Notes: generated from the sequence alone by a model not told the origin. Positions 23,115 to 36,254 are shown, counted from the stretch's first letter. The stretch is DNA of 64,000 nt from Erodium maritimum (GCA_963921825.1 OY997593.1:56714039-56778038), one strand, 5' to 3'. Numbers and translations are program-made.

Positions 23115-26100
23115 TGTCACGCCCCAAATCCGATTTTGACCGGATTCGAGACGTGAGTTAAGGAAGAAGCAGTTATAACAATAAAACACCATAAAGCCAA
23201 TAGAAATCCTTCAACTTTACTACAATCTAGAATATCCGAAATCAAAATCATATAATAAATCCTTTAACAAAAGGTTTATAAAACTCGTAATAAATTCCTT
23301 AACAAAGGTTCATGACCAAAATATGACTAACGCCTCTAGAGACAAGCACCCGGGCCATAGAAGCTCCCGAACCTCGAGTCCACTACTCATCACGCAAACC
23401 TGTAAAACAGTCATAAACTGATAGGGGTGAGCTTACGCTCAGTAGGGAAAATGCATAACCAAGGCGACCTTTCGGTTTAATAAATAAGAGTTCACAAGTT
23501 TATTCAAAGCTTAATAAGACGAGAAACCAACAGGTGATGAAATACGGAGACAAACCGAGTGTTTAACACTTTCAAAGAGTCAACAATAATCATAGGTAAA
23601 TAAGGGAATCAATGCATTTCTTTAAAGAGACATTAGAAAACAGGCGTCCAATTAATGTTGTGGCACATGAAGTCACCACCCTCTGATCCACAATACTCGT
23701 CGTGTCATGTCGGATTTTCCCTCGGTCCAGAGGAGACGCATAACATCACAAAGACGTATAACGTCGAGAACACCAGTAACAACCCCTGAGGGCGCTTATC
23801 GTCGGGATTCTCAGAAACGTCTCCAAAGGACCATATGTCATAGGGAACCAAGGTATTGCTCCCGCGGGACGCATACACTTGGGTGAATCAACCAATAACC
23901 ATTCCCCGCAGGGTAAACCATCAAATAATCAATGCCCCGCAGGGTCCAATAATCAATGCCCCGCAGGGTACAATCCACCGGCTATGATACTACCCCACAC
24001 CGACACTTCCTTCGGGGTAGGTACCATACCGGATACCGACTATGATACTACCCCACACCGGCACTTCCTTCGGTGTAGGTACCATACCGGATACCAAGTC
24101 ATCGTCTTAGGTACTACCCCACACCAGCACTCCCTTTGGTGTGGGTACCTTACAGGCACTACCCCACCCGCAACGTGGGTGCCATACCGATATAGAAATC
24201 AACTTAAAGACTCACGAGTGGGTAACACACTCAAACAATCAAGAAGAAACCAACGCTTAACGAATCACAATTCTATCACAACACACTACAAGAATCAATG
24301 TAGTCTTACACTTACCAATTACTTACCAATCGCACTCCATCGGTCTATCACTCACCCGATCATGTCCCATTTAGCACAAACAATTACACTCAACATTCAT
24401 ACAATCATTCATCCAAGTATTCGATCACATGAACATTCAAGCATTTATATTTGACATTTAAATCATCTAGTTGCATTAGAATCTTAACTTATCCAAACTA
24501 GGCAACCAAGCATGTGAAGCTAACACAACTAATCCGAGGGCTCATCACGGTCTCTCTACCAGTAAATCAATTCCCAAGTATTGAAAGCGAGTTACACTAG
24601 TGATTCACATCCTAAGCATGCTTACTAGACACGTCCGGTTATTAGTAATTGAAAGACATTTATTCTAGTTATTCGCATCCTATATGCAATTCTAGGACCT
24701 TTCCGATTTTATTAACCTAATAGGCATACTAGTATTGAAATACACGAGGAGTTAGGACTTTTCCTACCTTGTGGTTTTCCTCTAATAATACTCTGCTGTA
24801 AAGTTTGATTAGCCTCTCCTCCGTTCTTCACACGGGTTCCGGAGTGGTCTTCGTCCCTCTAGCTCGATTCCAAGGCCTTTCCCCCCTTTCGAGCTCGGTC
24901 TCACGGTCTTGGACCACAACAATACCAAAATTAGTAACCCAACGGAGTGTTCCTCAACTTAAAATACAGAACAGTCCTCAAAGAATAGAAACAAAGCCAA
25001 AGGAATGATCTAGGAATCGAAATGGACTCAAAAGGAAGGGTTTTGGATCTGGAAATCTGATCCGGAAGGCGGTCCGGATCGTGTCACTGGCCGTGCCGGA
25101 ACCTGGCACGGACCGTATCACAGACCGGCCTGGTAACCAGCACAGACCGTGCGACGCACCGCCCGGAGTCTGACTCGGACCGTGTGAGGTTCCGTGCCGG
25201 ACTCACGCCCGTTCCGCGCCGCATACCGTGCCGGTACCTGGCCCGTTCCGTGCGGCCTGCCGTGCCGACACCTGGCCCGGTCCGGGTCACGTTCCGTGCC
25301 AAACCTGACCAGAGCCTTTCCCCTTCTTCCCCAGCTCGGATTCCACGAAAATCACCCCCACAAACTCCATTTCCAGCTCCAAACAACTCCAAAATAATCA
25401 TCAAAAGTCTCCAACCATCAACACCCTCAACGGGTTCATCAAAACTTCAACCAAACACAATCAAAACAACCTAACTTCACTCATTCTTCTCCAAACAACA
25501 ACCAAAAGAGCTAGTTCTTCAAGCTCAAGACAAACCACAAAAACCCAAACTAGAAAGTGGATGAAAAGAGAAGTTAAGAGCATCCATACCTTTAGGATGT
25601 GTAGGAGATGAAGCTAGCAAGCTCTAGGAGGAGGAATGGTGAAAGGATGAGCCAAAAATCCTCCTTCTGCTCTTTTTCTTCTTGCTCAAGCCAAGAGCTT
25701 CTCCCTTTCTCTCCCTCTACCAAAACTCAACTGCAACAAAGAGTAGAATGGCTGAATTGTCTCCAACAATTGCCTTAAATGACCTAAAAGCTAAATGACC
25801 AAAATCCCCTTTCAAGTTTTATCCACTTAAAGGCTTTAAGGAGGGTCAAAAGGTCATTTCAACTCATTTTCTTCTCATCCAAGCCTCTAATGCCATGTTG
25901 CACTATGGGACCCACTTTCTTTTAATAAAATTCCAGCAGTCCAATTTTAATCGGAAAAAGTCGATGAAAAGTCCGAGTTTGACCAAAAGTTGACCGTTAC
26001 AAAATTATAGTCAAACTAAAGGAAACGGCCCAACTAAGCTAACCGTGATGACGGATAAGCTTTTTGGGCCCCGGAATGGTCCAGAATGACTTCCTGAGTC

Positions 26101-26182
26101 ATCGTTGACTTTTTCCTGTCGAAAGTCAAACTTGTCTAGAATTCACCGGTTCGACAGGGATCGACCGGGGGTGGTTCTTACA
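23115..26182. mobile_element. Solo LTR, 3.07 kb, 5-bp TSD, inside Copia integrase
   Basis: GACAC occurs at 23110-23114 and 26183-26187. Between them the sequence begins TGTCACGCCCC and ends TTACA, the TG...CA ends of an LTR. The two flanks read as one continuous Copia integrase. No internal retrotransposon domains are present, so this is a solo LTR left by LTR-LTR recombination. The long LTR with this start resembles Ty3/Gypsy chromovirus (Tekay/Del-like) LTRs from memory. The same family occurs at 37566-40125. Confidence 0.85.
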
Positions 26183-27359
26183 GACACGAAGATGATCATA
26201 AGTGGGATCACGATGATAAAGCACCTTAGTCGGAGTGATAAAATTTAAAGTGCGACTCGGAGTAATATTGAGCAGGTACGTGGCCATGGAAAGAGAATGA
26301 TGCCAAAAATGTGCGGGAACCGAGGAATGACTCATGATGGACCGTATGACGTTATTAATAGATCGAATCTTTCGTTCGGGACGACCATTTTGGGAGGACG
26401 TGTGGGGACATGAAAACCTGAAAACCATCCCGTTAGCGGAACAAAACTGTTGAAAAGAACGATTGTCAATTTCTTTGCCATTATCACATTGAAAGATTTA
26501 ATTTTGCAACCAAATTGAGTAGAAACAAATGCACTAAACGCAAGAAATACAGAGAACACCTGTGATTTAGCACTCAACGGAAAAGTCCAAAGAAAATTTG
26601 AATAATCATCCAAAAACAACACTAATACTTATGACCAGAAGAACTCAAAATGGGAGACGTCCAGAGATCACAATGAATAATGTCAAATGGTGATAATGTA
26701 GATGAAACAAAATCCATAAAAGGCAACCGGACTTGTTTACCATAAACACAAGCCGGACAAACAAAGTCTAATGTTTTATTACATGAAATTGAGTTTTGCG
26801 AGCAAATAGACCTAAAAACCGCAGGACAAGAATGGCCCAACCGACTATGCCAAATTGAAGACGAAACAGCACCTAAAGCAACAAGAGGTGATGAGTGTGA
26901 CAACGAGGAAACGAGGTATAGATCCCCCGAACTATTGCATCGCATGATTGGGGTTCCCGTCCGTATTTCCTTCACAGAAAACCCACAAGGGTCAAATTCA
27001 ACTGATACATGATTATCACAGACAAATCGACGAACAAATATAAGATTCTTAACTAAATTGGGGGCATGAAGTACATCATTTATAACTAAAGGTGGATTCG
27101 GTTGAGGTAAAATTGCACATCCTTGACCACGAATTGGAATTACGGAACCATTACCAACAATAATATTATGAGAGTTGCTCGAATTAGTGTAGGACGTGAG
27201 CTTACCCAAATTAGAGGTCGTGTGATTGGTTTCCCCCGAGTCCATATGCCAAGTATCATCCGATGTATGCAAGGATAAATTCACCATAGCATGTGAAATA
27301 TCTGTTATAACGTGTGAACGTGCGGCTGTTGACATATTGGATGGGGCTGCTGCTGACAA
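26183..27359 (-). pseudogene. Copia protease and integrase segment
   Basis: Minus strand from 27359: protease-like WHMDSGETNHTT, then a GAG-pre-integrase zinc region (SRLGHSCP ... CPACVYGKQ), then the integrase core start (HCDLW, LFLDDYS) continuing in shifted frames to 26188. The last part (SQNGRPERK) is the conserved 'NG..ERK' block. At least two frameshifts interrupt it. Confidence 0.8.
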
Positions 27360-27551
27360 ATAGGCATGTTGCTGCGCATGGGCCTGCTGTTGCTGCGCAT
27401 GGGCCTGATACTGGGCAGGAGCTGAGGCTTGTTGTGGAGCCCGGTTGCTGCTGGGCCATGACTGGCCCGGTTGAGGGCTAGAAGCCCAAGGTGCTACTTG
27501 CGCGGGAAAAGGGCATGGAGGCGCTGACCAGCCACCATGCCAGAGTTGCTG

Positions 27552-28427
27552 CTACGATGGATATCCCGGCCAGGTCTGTTGCTGGCGGTGTGGCGAGGCC
27601 GGCGAAGACCATGGGTGAGGTCGCTGCTGCCGTGAATGGTTGGTGCTTCGGCCACCATTCCGGGACGATCTGGCGGTGTTGCCTCGACCACGAGAGAATC
27701 CGCCACGAGGTCCTCGTTGTTGCCGATGTTGGGGACGATCTGAGGCCATGCCGGAGGGAAAATCACGACCATCCTCCACTGAAACTTGGAGAGCCGCACC
27801 AACAGCAACAGAAGCCAAGTAGGCTTGGCGAGCTTTTCGGGTTTCCTCGAGGATGAGTTTGGACCGAGCCTCGTGAATTGGTGGAAGCGGGTTCATATGC
27901 TGAATGATGGTGGCGACACCGTCATAACCTTCCGAGAGACTCATCACGAGTTGGCTCACCAAACGTTCATTGGTGATAGGAGCACCGACATTTGCTAGCT
28001 GATCAGCAAGCATTTTCAACTCCTGGCAATAAGAGGAAACATTAGAAAAATCGTCCAAACGAATCAACGAGAACTGATTTTCCAGGTAAACAACTCGGGA
28101 GTTTTTGTTGTCCTGGAAAATATTCCGAAGTGCTTCCCAAGCCCGGAGAGTAATGGCACCCGGGGTAATAATGGTTTGGAGGAGATCACCCGAGATTGTG
28201 CCGTATATCCATTGAAGGACAGCCGCATCGAGCCTTTTCCATAAGGCGTCCTGAGTAGCCGGAGGTGCAGCAGGCGGATTGATGTGATCCAGGACATCAT
28301 AGAGCTGACAATGGGCACGAAAAAGCTCCGCCCATGAAACATAATGACCCTTCTCGAGCTCAGGAATCATAGGAATATGAACCTTGATGTTTGAAACCGT
28401 CAAAGCAGCATGGAATTTCTCAGCCAT
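27552..28427 (-). pseudogene. Copia gag
   Basis: A 292-residue reading from the ATG at 28427 (MAEKFHAAL) contains the plant Copia gag domain: LFRAHCQLYDVLDHI, WKRLDAAVLQWIYG, LENQFSLIRLDD, LKMLADQLANVG. It ends in an Arg/Gly/Gln-rich nucleic-acid-binding tail. The upstream in-frame extension is probably not translated. A frameshift at about 27552 separates it from the Gln-rich linker and protease. Gag would form the particle shell. Confidence 0.8.
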
Positions 28428-28594
28428 TGGTGTCCAACAAGTGATGAAGTGCAGCAACAAATAGAATTAACAAAGCTCAAGCAATAAAAGACTACACAGC
28501 AGTGCTGTTCAGCGCAGTAGCAAAATAACAAAGTATATGCGCAGTAGCAAAAATAGAGATAGGCGCAGCAAAGAAGAGATAAGCGCATATCAAA

Positions 28595-28708
28595 AAGAGA
28601 GAGTCATATCTTATACATGTGTTATAGTATCCTAGATATACATGGATACAATTTGACATACAAATACAAATTCCAAATATACGATAATATCTTTGACTAA
28701 TAAAAAGT
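28595..28708 (-). repeat. Copia 5' LTR remnant
   Basis: It shares about 110 bp with 20985-21092 (TATTAGTCAAAGATATTATC start, TATACATGTGTATAAGATA-like end, several substitutions). The first bases present in the other LTR are missing here. The stretch between it and gag (28428-28594) is pyrimidine-rich on the minus strand with GCGCAGTAGCAAAA-type repeats. Confidence 0.6.
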
Positions 28709-28959
28709 TCTCGAAAGACTTTCAAACATATAATGTTAAGACAATATAATTATTATAGAAGGTATTGAAATCGTCACACAAACAGATAGGGGGAGGGGTT
28801 GGAAAACGAGACTGACGAGTACTACTCAAGGTATTGCTTAAACATGGTATATAATCCTGTAGGGTGCGGCCGAACCTGAAATCCTCAGTACAGGGAGGAA
28901 TGACTTTCACCAAGAACCCATCCCAAGGCAAGTCCCTGAAGCCATGGTTCCCTACCATT

Positions 28960-31400
28960 CCTCCAAGCGAGGCTGTTTTCCAACCCTCGTCCGATCTTCA
29001 CGGGATTCTACTGTTGACCTCCTCTTCAATCCTACAACTCTAGTCGAGGAGGTTCCCGAGGCTTTGGTCTCCCTACTCCTTGAGAGTTGACCGACTACCA
29101 GGTTTTTCCAATCGGGGTCACCTACCCGTCGTACTATACTGTTAGGTATAGTGTTCGGGGATACTATCGGGCTTCTGCCCCGATGTAAGGTGCCCTTAGG
29201 TATAATGTTCGGAGTTAAAGGTCCAAAGCCCGATGGAATCTCCAAGGATGCCTTAGCCTCCCAATCGGTCGCGTACTACTTGGCCTTCTGGTCCTTCTAG
29301 AACTCCATCATTAAGTTGTCGAAGTGTGGGGTACCAGGCACCTCCCGTCACACACCCCGAGCCACATGCCCAATCCTCCCATAATTGAAACAGAATGTGG
29401 CTAGCTTGGTGTAGGTCAGCGAAACCCGAACAGGGCCTCGGAACTCCCTAAACCGCAGCAGAAAATTTCGTCGAAGAGGATGCTCCACGGGATGCCAGAA
29501 ACTGATCTTTAATGCCCCTCTCCAAAAAAGGCCTCACTGATCACACGGGACCTCCACACAAGTTCTAAGGCAGCGCCAATAGTTTCTCTGGTCATCTTTG
29601 TCCAGACCAACAGTGGAAGACTATGGGCATGAACCCATAACTGTAGGCGGTTCAGGTCAAGAAGCTCCCTGGCCATCAGGTCAATGTCTCAAAGAGGAGA
29701 GGATGACCATCAAAACACCAAGGCTCATTACCCAGGACCCATGCACGAGCCTCTGTGGACTCAAAGTGGAACCCAAATATCCTCAGGCCAATATCCATAA
29801 TGACCAAACCCGACGTCGTTCGTCCTCACACGTTGGTAATGATCTGCAACAAAACTTCCTTCCGGAGAGGTCGTGGAGCCAAAAGCTTCCCCACCATACT
29901 AAATTGTTTGCGTGCCAATACAGACGGATCAACCGGTGTGTAGGGGGCCAATACCTTCATGTCTTCTCCCTCCTCAAGAGAACAAGTGGAGAGACTTTAC
30001 TAGAGACGCGAAGATTCCAATGTACTTTTCCCGTCTCGACTTGACCGGTTCTGCTATGTCGGGACAATCGATCAAGGAGTATATCGGGGAATGGAGGAGG
30101 CCGGGAGTTAAAGAGAATCTGACTCCTTAGTTGTGTCTATAGATTCCAGACTGCCTTAGGTGGTAGTAGCAAAGTTGTCTGTCCCCAGGGAGGATACATA
30201 CCAGCTAGGTTCCTCCACCCTTTGGTTTGGGAGACCAGGTTCCTCCTCCAAAGGAGAGGACGGATACCGGCGGGGGTTCTCTTGTCGTGCCATAGGTGTC
30301 TTCCCGGGGTCAATCTCAATTAAACGTCCCCCGTCCTTCGATAAATGTGAGATTGATATCTCACATCTCCCGTATGAATCCTATATGGGCGGGTGTCGAG
30401 GGCTACCCGAAGTCGTAGCAACATGGCCATTGACCGAGGAGCGCAACCAGTCCTGTCGAAGTAGTCCATAATCAATCGGCTCAAAGAGGACCCGTTTATG
30501 TTGGTGTAGCAGATGCCAATGGGGTGATGTATCCGTCTAGGATCCCCGATCCGTCCCTGTTTATGGGTAGGAGTCCAGTTTTGCATTCCAAGGTCTGGGC
30601 AGATTCCTCAGCGCTTGTCAATGTTGTGGGCAAGGTCTAGTGCCGAAGGACCTAAAATAGGGGTGGATCGGGATTTCCGTTAGTGTTTGTGCCCTAATGG
30701 GCCACCGAGGGTACCGAGATTCCTTTTCTAGGGCCTCTTCTCTAGTTCTCAATCAGAGGGAAAGTTCCTCATCGTTCTCCTTGTCAATCCGATGACGCCT
30801 TAGATGAACCTAAGGCTCTGATTGGGGTGGATATCTCCATGGTATAGTGTCGTGTCTCTGATGGTTCAGTGGAGGGCGGTGTCCCCATCCTCCTCTGTGT
30901 CGATTTGGCGGTGTAGTGACTAGGTTCGAGGCTCTGATAAGAGATGACGATCCTCAGGGTGTAGGTACAAAGGGATACTAGGCTGTGGCGGCGTAGGAAT
31001 AGACACCACATGGTTTCTTACGGCCGAAGTAACGACCTTAGGCTTCCCCGGACATCCTCGCTGTGGCTTAGCAGAAGATGGAGAGTGGAGGTACCCACAA
31101 AGAAGGGCATTAACGTCGTGGATGATGAGAGGGTCGGGCCAACCACCGGAGATGGATGAAGCGTTGCAAGCGACCCGACTAGGGCTGGCTTTGGCTTTCT
31201 CCTACGCCGTGGATTTAAGGCCAGGGATCCCCCATCGGACTGCGTGGTCTGCGAGGGAGTGGACTGCACCAGGGGCGACATGACGGGGCCGACAGGGATT
31301 GCAGCAACAATGACGTCAAATGTGTCGGCGACGGAAACAGAGAGAGGGAGCACTATAATCGCAGAGATAGAGCAACTAGAACTACGGTTTAGCTCTCGGT
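28960..31400 (-). pseudogene. LINE ORF1 remains (DUF4283 and CCHC knuckle)
   Basis: Minus-strand reading near 29755-29690 gives ARAWVLGNEPWCFDGHPLLF, the start of the DUF4283 fold found in plant L1-type ORF1 proteins. Near 29385 follows a zinc-knuckle relic (CFNYGRIGHVARG) in which the second and last Cys are lost. A Pro/Ser-rich segment at 31353-31018 and a CT-rich leader at 31370-31410 look like the ORF1 start and 5'UTR. Many stops and frameshifts separate these parts. ORF2 is not seen to the left, so the element is truncated or deleted. Confidence 0.6.
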
Positions 31401-31439
31401 TAGAGAGAGAGAGATAGTAGGAACAATCAAGTTTTTTTT

Positions 31440-32330
31440 TTCACATATTGGTTGTTGATTAAAGCTCTTACTATGCAAATTTGTTTTATTTTATTATTTA
31501 TTAAAAAAATAATAATAATTAATTATCTAATTTTTTTTTGAGAAGGAATGATAATATTATTAAAGAAAGTAAAGTAGATCGATGATCGCACATTAATGCT
31601 CTCATCATACAACCAAGAAACCAAATTGATAATGTAATGCGATAACAGAAAAGTAAATGTTGTTATGGGCATATGGGTGGTCGAAGGGAGAAACCTGCGG
31701 TAGCATCCGAAGACACCGATACAGCATGCTCCAACCAAATGGCACTGATCGAGCAGACCAAGTGATAAATTTATAGTGGTGGACCGTTATCTCCCCCGAC
31801 AAGTCGCGTGCGTCGTTTTTCTTTGAGTGATACACGTAGATTAATTATCTAATCAACACATAACAATAACATTGTGAAAAATATATGTTTTAAACATCAA
31901 TTATTAGAAACAATTCCTGTATACAGGTTCAAATACGGATCGAAACCCTTTAAAAACATCCCAATATTATGCCTGGTATTTGTTTTGAAGAGGCCCATTC
32001 AACAATGTCTCAATTCCAGCCCAGCCCTTTTGGAGGCCTAACTCTAAGGAACCGAATTGTGGTGTTGAATAACATTGTTAGTCTTAACTTCGAGGGATAA
32101 GGCAATTAATTAAGCTGATGCATATATATTCAATGCTAGAATTTTTTCAAGAATATATGCAGAAATAGTTAAACCTAAACCGTGATGTACGTGCCTGTTG
32201 TTAATCATTCATGAACTAACTAATTAAAATTAATATACACAAGTGGGAGTTGTAACAGCAAGTTGACCATCTAAATAATTTTCTATATATGTATGATATC
32301 TTTCTCTTCTCTCCATTAATTAGTACAATT
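31440..32330. other. AT-rich intergenic DNA, nothing recognised
   Basis: Noncoding spacer. An open frame on the minus strand near 31605-31835 has no domain and no context. It ends where the tandem duplication begins. Confidence 0.45.
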
Positions 32331-32465
32331 ATGAACATTTAAAACTAATTACGTATGATCATATCCTTAAATAATTCTTTCGGAAATATAGCCGTCCATT
32401 GGAAAATGATTTATTTGAAATATGGTTACGTAGCTAAGAGCATTCACAACGGGTCGGTCCTCGGG

Positions 32466-32558
32466 CCCGACCCGCGCGTTTGCGGTCCGTGGGACGCGGG
32501 CCGTCCCATTGTGGGACGGCTTTTACGCGGTCCGCGGCCCGCAAACACGCGGGTCGGG
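32466..32558. repeat. GC-rich imperfect palindrome near Harbinger left end
   Basis: The arm starting CCCGACCCGCGCGTTTGCGG is mirrored by an arm ending CCGCAAACACGCGGGTCGGG, with an inner GGGCCGTCCCA / TGTGGGACGGC pair around 32510. It is roughly 93 bp, close to 80% paired. Copy 3 has the same structure at about 41827-41910. It could be a transposase-binding or hairpin structure; that is inference. Confidence 0.75.
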
Positions 32559-32712
32559 GCCTCAGCCCTCGCCCCTCGTCCCTCGCACGCGGGCCGTGTA
32601 CGCGTCCCTCGCTCGGCTCCCGTCCAGTGGCGTGGCGCCACGTGTCCTTGCGTCAGAACGGTCGACAACGACTCTTTTTTATTATAAATTAAATCTAAAA
32701 CAATTTAAACCC

Positions 32713-32720
32713 TATAAATA
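32713..32720 (+). promoter_or_regulatory. TATA box of Harbinger copy 1
   Basis: TATAAATA, 83 bp before the ATG at 32803, at the same place and in the same context (CCCTATAAATAC) as in copies 2 and 3. Confidence 0.65.
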
Positions 32721-32802
32721 CTCCAACCCCAACCTCATTTTTTTCACACCCATTCTCCAATTTCACTATCTCATTCCCACATTCTACTCTCTAATTTCTA
32801 AA

Positions 32803-34188
32803 ATGTCCGACGATGAGGTTCCGACATATGAGGAGATGACAATCCAAATGCCGACGTATGAGGAGATGGCAGCCCAACTGCCGACATATGAGGAGATGGC
32901 AGCCCGAATGCGGGTAGTTGAGCGACGACTCCGGCAGAGGATTGAGATGAGCATGCAGAGAGCAATGCCAAGGATCGAGAGGGTCGCCCGTGGGGAACCA
33001 ATGTGACGAGAGATTAATAGAGGTCGTGCTGATGCTCACGACCAATTAATGAGGTACTATTTTGTCGATCAACCCATATTTGGCACATATATTTTTAGGC
33101 GTCGGTTCCGTATGTGCAAACCACTTTTCAAACGGATTATGGACAAGGTCAAGGAACACGACAATTACTTCGTTCAGAAGGTTGACGCGGCCTCACGGTT
33201 GGGCTTATCAACGGAACAGAAGTGCACCGCCGCGATACGGATGCTTGCGTATGGGTGCTCGGCCGATTCATTGGACGAAACTCTGCACATTGGGGTAAGC
33301 AACATACTTGAATGTTTACGTACGTTTTTCAAGGCCTTCATTGAGGTATTCGGAGCCGAGAATGAGCGTACACCCACACCGGCTGACATGGAGCGCTTAC
33401 TCCGAGAAGGGTACAACCGAGCGTTTCCCGGAATGGCGGGGAGTCTTGACTGCATGCATTGGAAGTGGAAGAACTGCCCAACCGAAGACCAGGGAGCCCA
33501 CTGACGGGGAAGTCACCACGGGGACAAGACGGTTCTGCTTGAAGCTGTAGCGTCCCGTGATTTATGGATTTGGCATGCGTTTTTCGGGATGACTGGCTCG
33601 AACAACGACATCAACGTCCTCAACAAAAGCCACTTATTCCAAGACGCTTACTACGACCGTGAGCTGGGAGTGGAGTACGAGATCAACGACCATCGGTACG
33701 ACTGACCTTATTACTTGGTGGACGACATTTACCCAACATGGGCACGATTCGTGAAGACTATTCGGCATCCCTACGAGCCCAAAAAGAAGTTGTTTGCTAA
33801 ATGCCAAGAAGGTTCTCGGAAAGATATTGAAAGGGCTTTTGGAGTACTTCAAGCAAGGTGGCACATCATTTCTCGTCCCGCTTGTACTTGGAGCAAACAC
33901 ACTTTGGCTGATATCATGCACACTTGTATCATTCTACACAACATGATTGTAGAGGATGACCGCGACCGATACGAGTATAGGGATGAGGATTTGTTGTACG
34001 AGCAACCTCCTGAAATGCCGAATTGGATACCACCGGAACGATGGCACCAAGGAGGGCCATTGGCATACGAGCAACTAGTGGATTATCATCAAAGTGTCAC
34101 AAATCATGAGACTCACATGCAACTACAAAATGATCTTATGGAGCACTTATGGGGTCTATATGGAGCTGGTTTCCGTGACGACGAGTAG
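32803..34188 (+). pseudogene. Harbinger transposase, copy 1, three in-frame stops
   Basis: One continuous frame from ATG 32803 to TAG 34186-34188 (461 sense-length codons) is broken only by TGA at 33004, 33502 and 33703. It has N-terminal PTYEEM repeats, a helical DNA-binding-like region (FRRRFRMCKPLF) and the DDE-superfamily nuclease (HARBI1/ALP1-like): Asp in GSLDCMHW, Asp in NNDINVL, Glu in IERAFGVLQ all remain. The first and third stops are CGA-to-TGA changes when compared with copy 3. It is a recently silenced copy, highly similar to copy 3 because both lie in a segmental duplication. Confidence 0.88.
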
Positions 34189-35191
34189 TCGTTTGTACTC
34201 TTGGAGCTGGTTTTTGGGTTGTATTAGAAGGGGATGAATAAAATTACAAGTTCATTTTTTTTTCGTGTTAAATTTTTTATTATTTTTTTTATTGTCATTA
34301 ATTATTATTTTTCACATTTGTTTAAATTTTATATAATTTAAACGGTTTCTAAAAAAGATTTAAATAAAACAACAAAATATCAATTAATTAATACACTACT
34401 GCAGAAATCCACTTGGGTGACGGATAAAATGGATCCGTCACCTAAGTTTTCGCACTTTAGCCAAGGATACAGGAATCCGTCAGCCAAGTGGAACAACTTA
34501 GGTCACGGATCCTGTATCCGTCAGCCAAGTGACAAACCTGGCCGACACATAGCTGGATCCGTCACCCAAGTGAGATAAGGTAACTACTGTCCGTCACCCA
34601 AGTGAGAAAACTTTAGCCACGGATGCTGGATCCGTCACCCAAGTGAGAAAAGTTTAGCCACACATGCTGGATCCGTCAACCAAGTGAGAAAACTTTAGCC
34701 ACGCATGCTCTATCCGTCACCCAAGTGGGCTCTATCCGTCACCCAAGTGGGTTGACTATTTTACAAAAAAAATTGACCACAATATTCAAGATGAATTAAC
34801 CGTTCGATGATAGTTTTTTTTACATACGTATACTAGTTTGGATAGTACATACGAGATGAGCGGTCTTGATTATATAATATGCGAGAGACCGACACGTATT
34901 GATTGAAATCGTCAATTCCACTATGTGCATGAACATATTTAGCCTTACGGTAGTATAACGTATGACGTTGTCTCGTTCATTTTTTGTATGTGATATGTAT
35001 GAGTACTATACGATCTTATGTTGTATATGAGACATGCTAAGTACTTATATCGTTCAATTATCAGTACTACGATAGTAGGGAAAAATGACGGGTTTTGGGG
35101 TTTTGGTCAATGTAAGTCAACTTCTGCTGGCCGACGGATGCATATATCCATCGGCCAACTTTTTCATCGACGGATGCATATATCCATTGTT

Positions 35192-35230
<39 letters not shown>

Positions 35231-35453
35231 TTTCCACTATTTTAATTTTATCTTTGAACTTGGGCATCAAATTGAAACCCGACATTGAGCGACCGGTGTC
35301 CATAATTCACAAGTTTATAATCATTAGATTGATATTGTTGTAAAAAAAGTTATATAATGTATTTGATCACAAAAAAAACAATATTTTGTACTTCGAATCG
35401 AGAAAACGATCAAGAAAATTTGTGTTATCCTTGTCTTAGTATTATATAAAGGG

Positions 35454-35602
35454 TAAATTACCTACCCCTAACTTTTTTTAACTGATACCTATCCCGATGT
35501 GTAGTTATATGACAAATAGCCCATTTTTCTAAAATGACGAAAATACCCTCAACCACACTTCAATAGTTGTTTTTAAAAAATTATTTAAAAAATCACTTTT
35601 GT

Positions 35603-35644
<42 letters not shown>

Positions 35645-35870
35645 TTTATTTATATATATACTTACTTAATCACTTCAGTTTTATTTATAAAAAAATATTT
35701 AAAAAATCACTAAGGGCGTTTTCGTCATTTTAGAAAAAAAGTTAACAGAGAAAAAGGGTCTATTTGTCATATAACTAAACATCTGGGTAGGTATCAGTTA
35801 AAAAAAAAGTTATGGATAGGTATCAGATAAACGTGATAAGTTAAATGTAGATATTTGTAATTTATCCTTC
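35454..35870. mobile_element. MITE with TIRs inside CACTA
   Basis: The left arm (AAATTACCTACCCCTAAC ... ACTGATACCTATCC ... AGTTATATGACAAATAG ... AAAATGACGAAAA) pairs with an inverted right arm of the same motifs ending near 35870. The centre is (AT)n. No coding. The exact ends and target duplication are unclear. Confidence 0.55.
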
Positions 35871-36148
35871 TATAAATATAAACAATGTAGCGCAAATGAA
35901 AAAATTAACTTGCTGTAAATAATTAGTTGACAATAGGTACTAGGTACGTTGATAACAAAAACTATTTAATTATATAAAGTTATGGATAGGTATCAGATAA
36001 ACGTGATATGTTAAATGTAGATATTTGTAATTTATCCTTCTATAAATATAAACAATGTAGCGCAAATGAAAAAATTAACTTGCTGTAAATAATTAGTTGA
36101 CAATAGGTACTAGGTACGTTGATAACAAAAACTATTTAATTTAATTAT
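35809..36148. repeat. 170-bp tandem duplication
   Basis: The 170-bp unit starting GTTATGGATAGGTATCAGAT at 35809 is repeated from 35979 with essentially one substitution (GATAAGTT versus GATATGTT) and a small insertion at the end. It overlaps the right arm of the preceding MITE, so the duplication came after that insertion. Confidence 0.88.
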
Positions 36149-36198
36149 ATAAAGCTATTTAATTTAATTATAAAAAGCTATAAATAATCAGTTAAATA

Positions 36199-36232
<34 letters not shown>

Positions 36233-36254
36233 TAAACATACATATGACACAAAA

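Larger units (their letters stand above)
20967..28708 (-). mobile_element. Ty1/Copia retrotransposon, decayed, split by a solo LTR
   Basis: Read on the minus strand the order is 5' LTR remnant (about 28708-28595), gag, protease, integrase, reverse transcriptase, RNase H, a purine tract, 3' LTR: the Copia order. Gag through RNase H is interrupted by frameshifts, stops and a 3.07-kb solo LTR. The two LTR copies share about 110 bp with several differences, and their outer ends do not match, so no clear target duplication remains. It is not able to move by itself. Confidence 0.85.

Noticed and set aside
23879..24454. 191-codon frame with repeated ACCCCAC/CGGTGTAGG motifs
   Set aside because: It lies wholly in the solo LTR; the repeats (CCCCGCAGGGT, TACCCCACACC) are short tandem duplications, and there is no retroelement or host domain.
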